A stretch of 64,000 nt of DNA from Ursus arctos. Its lineage: Eukaryota > Chordata > Mammalia > Carnivora > Ursidae. Position numbers and translations under genes: made by a program. Shown here in pieces: positions 59,641 through 64,000 of this stretch (positions are counted from its first letter, which is position 1; every line of letters begins with the position of its first letter). The notes beneath the pieces were generated by a model. The model searched no databases, was not told the DNA's origin, and was given only the letters and a program-made list of their open reading frames with translations. The DNA lies in assembly GCF_023065955.2 (NCBI RefSeq), contig NW_026623078.1, positions 6,582,199 to 6,646,198 of the forward strand. Reading direction: 5' to 3'.

Positions 59641-61739
59641 ATGTATCTATATTTCCTGTTTAAAGATGGGTCTCCACAAGCCCTGAATGACTGAAAAAAT
59701 GTTTTGTCTCCAACAAGAATGATAACAAACCCTATGGATATTTAGCTTCTGAAGTCCTGAGAGCTTCAAAAAGTCACCAGGGTTTTCTAAAAGGGTAGAG
59801 CACAGTATTTTTCTCCAAACAAGCTCTCTCAGGTATTAATTCCAAATGTTTGTAACAGAAAGGGTAGAAATTTCTTCACTCAGTTAAATACTCACTTTTT
59901 ATGTATATATAACTAGGTCATCCTCAGGAAGTACAAGCTTGTGGAGAAGGTATTATTAAACTCAATTTCTCTATATATTTGGAAGGGCTACTGTTTTATT
60001 TCTTACATGAATAATTTAATACCTATTTCTAGGAAATTCATTCATCACATATTTCCTGGTTTTTTTCTATGTGTGAGCCACTGTTTTAGGCAGGTGATAG
60101 ATAACAGTGTTAGACAAAGCAGAGAGGGTCTTATGTCATAAATTTTAATTTTATATTTAAGAAAAGTTATAAAATCCTCCTTATTTGTCCTTTAGGATTT
60201 TCTTATCCCTTTTCCTGTCTCTTCTCTTACTCTTCTAGTCTCTTTCCAATCCATCTTCATTGTTCCTCTTTCTTTTCTGCATGTTCCTTACAGATGCTAC
60301 TGACCCTGACTCTATCACATTGATTGCACTAACAGTTCCACGTTTTGTATTGTGACTGTCTCATTTTAGAATGATTAAGATCATTAACAGATTGAATTAT
60401 ATGTTTTAAATAGAAGTTTAGAGTCTTTAAGCCAACAGGTTCACATATTGTAGGATTTTCCTGTTTAAAAAAAGTTAATTATCACTCAAACTCCAAGATA
60501 CACATTTCAGCAGTACTAACCTAAGAGTATAAAAAATGTCCAAGTCTCACAAATTAATTCAGTGACTTCAATTGATTCTGTAAGATGAAACACCCATTTT
60601 CATGGTGAGAGTCCTCAAGTATTAGCTTTATATATTCATCTCAGTTTCATCTGAGGATAGAACACATGGTCCTAAGAAGTTAACATAATTCTTCATCTGC
60701 AACTTTATTAAAGGCACTGAATTGGGTGGTGAGTTTAGGAAGTCACCAAACACCTTCTGCTCAGCAGCATAGAGGGTATTTGCCATGAAATTTTCCAGGG
60801 ATGATGTCATTAATTCTATAATACTTCCCAGATTCAAATCTCCTCCCCAAATTCTTTGTCCCTAAGTCCCTGTAACTTGGATAATTTAAATATGGGTAAA
60901 AATTGCAGTGATAGTAGTATGAATGAATTGAAAATGGTAAAACATAGAGGGGGATTCCTGTCCACGATGGTGATGTAAGAAGATCCTGAACTCCCCTCCT
61001 CCACAGACCACCACATCTATACCTATTTATAGAGCAATTCCTCCTAAAGAACTGAGGGCTGACTGAACATCTTCTGCACAAAAAGATTGGATTGAAGGGT
61101 AAGAGAAAATAGCCAGAGAGGGGAGACAAAGACACAGTAAGGAAGGAAACTTCCACCACTGTGCGCAAACTGCAGTGGAGAGAGATCGTACTGAGGTACT
61201 GGAAGTGAATTTGTCTACCCTGGGGCATAGAAAAAAAGCCACGGTTTAAAAGAGCAACTAGTATATAATATAGCCTATCTTAGAACTTCATCAAATGGCA
61301 GGGGAGCTGCTGGAACTATCTCTGAATTGGAGGAGCTAGCAAGTGCCACAGTTTACACTCCCCCTCCACCTTGACAGTGCAGACCGTAACTATCAATAAT
61401 AACTTAAGAAAAAAATAATAATTACTTTAAACATAAATTGTTTAATGCTCCAAAAGACATAGGCAGAATGGATTAAGAAAAATAAGACCCGCCTATATAC
61501 TGCCTACAAAAGACTCACATTAGACACAGACACATACTAAAAGAGAGCAGATAGAAAAAAATATTCCATGCAAATTCAAGGAGGAAAAAGCCAGGTAGCA
61601 ATAATTATATCAGACAAAACCAAATTTAAAACAAGCACTGGAACAAGAGACAAAGTAGAGCATGACACAACAATAAAGGAACAAACCCAACAAGCAAATG
61701 TAACAATTTTAAATATCTATTCTCCCAAATCAGATCTAT

Positions 61740-62035
61740 AAACACAGAGAACAAACAGTCAGTTGCCACTAGGGAGTGAAGAAGGGAGCAGAGGATAGGC
61801 AAAAGAGGTGAAGGGGAGACGGAGACACAGGCTTACAGTTATAAAATGAATAACTCAAGAGAATATAATGCACAGCAGAGGGAATGTAGTCAATGATATT
61901 GTAATTGCATTGTATGGTGACAGATGGTAAGTACACTTGTGGTAAGCATAGCACAACCTATAAAGAATGAATCAATATGGTTTACACTTAAAACTAATGT
62001 AACATTGTATGTCAATTATACTCAAATAACAAAAA
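61740..62035 (+). mobile_element. L1MA-like 3' end nested in the old L1
   Basis: Typical 3'UTR landmarks ('acaaacagtcagttgccac', 'gggaatgtagtcaatgat', 'gtatggtgacagatgg', 'aacattgtatgtcaat') and a short A-rich end. The host L1 text 'aatatctat.ctc' appears on both sides (near 61710-61725 and 62040-62055), as expected of a target duplication. Confidence 0.75.
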
Positions 62036-62252
62036 GTGTGAATATCTATGCTCTCAACATGGGAGTATCTAAGTCTATAAAGCAAATATTAACAGACATA
62101 CAAGAAGAAATTGACAATAATACAATAATAGTAGGAGACATTAACATTCCACGTACATCAGTGGATAGATCACACAGGCAGAAAGTCAATAATGAAACAG
62201 TGCTTGAAATGACACATTAGGACAAACAGACTTAACAGATACATTCAAAACA

Positions 62253-62460
62253 TTCCATCCAAGGGGCGTTTGGATGGCTCAGTCAGTTAAACATTCACAT
62301 CACGTCAGGGTCATGAGATCAAGCCCAGCGTTGGGCTCTGTGTTTAGTGCAGAGTCTGCTTGAGATTCTCTCACTGTCCCTCTCCTTCTGTCACTTCCCC
62401 CACTCACATGCACTCTCTCTTTCTCTCTCTCTAAAATAATAAAATCTTTAAAAAAAATCT
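62253..62460 (+). mobile_element. Carnivore tRNA-derived SINE
   Basis: Head 'ggggcgtttggatggctcag', CT-rich tract, A-rich tail. ATTCAAAACA repeats at 62243-62252 and 62461-62470. Confidence 0.92.
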
Positions 62461-62605
62461 ATTCAAAACAATATACATTTATTTCAAGGGCACATGAAAC
62501 GTTCTCCAAGATATCACATGTTGGGCCACAAAACAAATCTCAATAAATTCAAAAAAGATTTAAATCATATCATGCATCTTTTCCAACCACAATTATATAA
62601 GTTTA

Positions 62606-64000
62606 TTTTTTTTAATGATTTTTTATTATATTATGTTAGTCACCATACAGTACATCCCCGGTTTCCGATGTAAGGCTCGATGATTCATTAGTTGTGTATA
62701 ACACCCAGTGCACCATGCAATACGTGCCCTCCTTACTACCCATCACCGGTCTATCCCATTCCCCCACCCCCCTCCCCTCTGAAGTCCTCAGTTTGTTTCT
62801 CATAGTCCATAGTCTCTCATGTTTCATTCCCCTTCTGATTACCGCCCCCTTTCTTTATCCCTTTCTTCCCCTACTGATCATCCTAGTTCTTATGTTCCAT
62901 AGATGAGAGAAATCATATGATAGTTGTCTTTCTCTGCTTGACTTATTTCACTTAGCATTATCTCCTCCAGTGCTGTCCATGTTGTAGCAAATGTTGAGAA
63001 CTCGTTCTTTCTGATAGCTGAGTAATATTCCATTGTATATATGGACCACAACTTCTTAATCCAGTCATCTGTTGAAGGGCATCTCGGCTCCTTCCACGAT
63101 TTAGCTATTGTGGACATTGCTGCTATGAACATTGGGGTGCATATGGCCCTTCTCTTCACTACGTCTGTATCTTTGGGGTAAATACCCAGTAGTGCAATGG
63201 CTGGATCATAGGGTAGCTCAATTTTTAACTTTTTAAGGGACCTCCACACTGTTTTCCAGAGTGGCTGTACCAACTTGCATTCCCACCAACAATGTAGGAG
63301 GGATCCCCTTTCTCCACATCCTCTCCAACAATTGTTGTTTCTTGCCTTGTCTATTTTTGCCATTCTAACTGGCATAAGGTGGTATCTCAGTGTGGTTTTG
63401 ATTTGAATTTCCTTGATGGCTAATGATTTTGAACATTTTTTCATGTGTCTGTTAGCCATTTGTATGTCTTCATTGGAAAAGTGTCTGTTCATATCTTCTG
63501 CCCATTTTTTGATTTGTTTATTTGTTTCTCGTGTATTGAGTTTGAGAAGTTCTTTGTAGATCTTGGATACCAGTCCTTTATCTGTAGTGTCATTTGCAAA
63601 TATATTCTCCCATTCCGTGGGCTGCCTCTTAGTTTTTCTGACTGTTTCCTTGGCTGTGCAGAAACTTTTAATCTTGATGAAGTCCCATAAATCCATTTTA
63701 TCTTTTGTTTCTCTTGCCTTTGGGGATGTGTCATGAAAAAGGTTGCTTTGGCCAATGTCGTAGAGGTTGTTGCCTATGTTCTCCTCTAGAATTTTGATAG
63801 ATTCCTGTCTCACATTGAGGTCTTTCATCCATTTGGAGTTTATTTTTGTGTATGGTGTGAGATAGTGGTCAAGTTTCATTCTTTTGCATGTAGCTGTCCA
63901 ATTTTCCCAGCACCATTTATTGAAGAGACTGTCTTTTTCCCACCGGATGTTTTTTCCTGCTTTATCAAATATTAGTTGCCCAAAGAGCTGAGGGTCCATT
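62606..64000 (-). mobile_element. Second young L1, cut by the window edge
   Basis: The 3'UTR and tail are almost the same as in the L1 at 39895, including the G-rich tract. The 5' part lies beyond the right edge, so completeness and target duplication cannot be checked. Confidence 0.95.
62890..63999 (-). CDS. L1 ORF2 C-terminal region, open to the window edge (partial)
   Basis: 369 codons are open without lesion, covering the C-terminal part of L1 ORF2p including the Cys-His cluster (C-x3-C-x7-H-x4-C) and the SLIYGT end. It aligns without gaps to the same part of the L1 at 39895-46306, with about twenty amino acid differences by eye. It therefore comes from a related but separate source. Whether the endonuclease and RT parts are intact lies outside the window. 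This is a mobile-element gene, not a host gene. Confidence 0.92.
   Translation of the reverse strand: MDPQLFGQLIFDKAGKNIRWEKDSLFNKWCWENWTATCKRMKLDHYLTPYTKINSKWMKDLNVRQESIKILEENIGNNLYDIGQSNLFHDTSPKARETKDKMDLWDFIKIKSFCTAKETVRKTKRQPTEWENIFANDTTDKGLVSKIYKELLKLNTRETNKQIKKWAEDMNRHFSNEDIQMANRHMKKCSKSLAIKEIQIKTTLRYHLMPVRMAKIDKARNNNCWRGCGERGSLLHCWWECKLVQPLWKTVWRSLKKLKIELPYDPAIALLGIYPKDTDVVKRRAICTPMFIAAMSTIAKSWKEPRCPSTDDWIKKLWSIYTMEYYSAIRKNEFSTFATTWTALEEIMLSEISQAEKDNYHMISLIYGT

Larger units (their letters stand above)
50270..60945 (+). repeat. Paralogous block B (segmental duplicate of 3090-11317)
   Basis: About 10.7 kb colinear with block A. It is longer mainly because it holds the OR gene segment (about 53035-55257) and four extra insertions: a SINE (51386-51608), an L1 3' end (51690-51833) and two SINEs (52356-52567, 52597-52801). 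It lacks two short stretches found in A. Homology ends at 'ggtaaaacat', where an old L1 begins. The duplicate may therefore continue beyond that L1 or beyond the window. Confidence 0.9.
60946..62600 (+). mobile_element. Old L1 fragment: 5'UTR and endonuclease part, with nested repeats
   Basis: A G-rich start at 60947 ('agagggggattcctgtcc') resembles a 5'UTR. From about 61430 the sequence is a decayed L1 ORF2 endonuclease region ('ggattaagaaaaataagac', then a GD.N.P-type stretch near 62130). ORF1 is not visible. A different L1 3' end interrupts it at about 61740-62035 and a SINE at 62253-62460. The 98-codon ORF at 61924-62220 crosses these joins and is not a gene. Confidence 0.7.

Noticed and set aside
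3090..60945. Blocks A and B as an assembly artefact (false duplication)
   Set aside because: The blocks differ by many substitutions, by independent SINE and L1 insertions with target duplications, and by several deletions. Two alleles or duplicated contigs would not differ this way. Only the middle 660 bp is near-identical.
1..64000. CRISPR arrays, phage, plasmid or bacterial defence systems
   Set aside because: No regularly spaced repeats, operons or ribosome binding sites. The SINE, L1, MIR and OR content is mammalian throughout.

Overview
This is mammalian nuclear DNA, most likely from a caniform carnivoran. It carries many tRNA-derived carnivore SINEs (the 'cacctgggtggctcag ... aaataaataaaatctt' type) and a carnivore L1 lineage whose 3' ends recur. 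The window is AT-rich, has few genes, and is packed with repeats. No species can be named from the sequence alone.

The only host genes I can support are three members of olfactory receptor (OR) family 4, all on the + strand: a broken one at 13489-14388, an open one at 19527-20543 and an open one at 53198-54136. They are single-exon class A GPCR coding sequences, so this is part of an OR4 cluster. The 19.5 kb gene has lost the start codon used by its two neighbours (ATG to ATA).

Two paralogous blocks in the same orientation frame the window: block A (about 3090-11317) and block B (about 50270-60945). Block B contains the intact OR at 53.2 kb. Block A lacks that segment of about 2.2 kb at one junction near 5170 but keeps both flanks. 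Identity between the blocks is uneven: a 660-bp stretch (6661-7320 against 56775-57434) has only about five differences by eye, while nearby stretches differ at roughly 6% of sites or more. This suggests gene conversion or constraint. Several SINE and L1 insertions are in one block only, so the other block shows their empty sites.

Between the blocks lies a repeat archive. An old 3'-truncated L1 (22030-24057, -) is followed by a probable ERVL-like remnant, an MLT1 LTR with a SINE in it, a MER5A-like fragment, and an L1 3' half with a CA microsatellite. Next comes a nested stack at 31.0-39.1 kb: a 5'-inverted L1 was split by a nearly full-length L1, which was itself hit by a SINE. A young, nearly full-length L1 on the minus strand (39895-46306) has an 11-bp target duplication, tandem 5'UTR monomers, an endonuclease with its key residues, and a few disabling lesions. 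A second young L1 (62606 onward, -) runs off the right edge. Two solo LTRs of one endogenous retrovirus family (448-945, + and 48038-48534, -) lie in opposite orientation.

I found no CRISPR arrays, rRNA or functional tRNA genes, or bacterial or viral gene clusters. The most interesting signals are structural and evolutionary (OR loss in one duplicate, a lost start codon, patchy homogenisation, L1 monomers) rather than a new biochemical system. All comparisons were done by eye.
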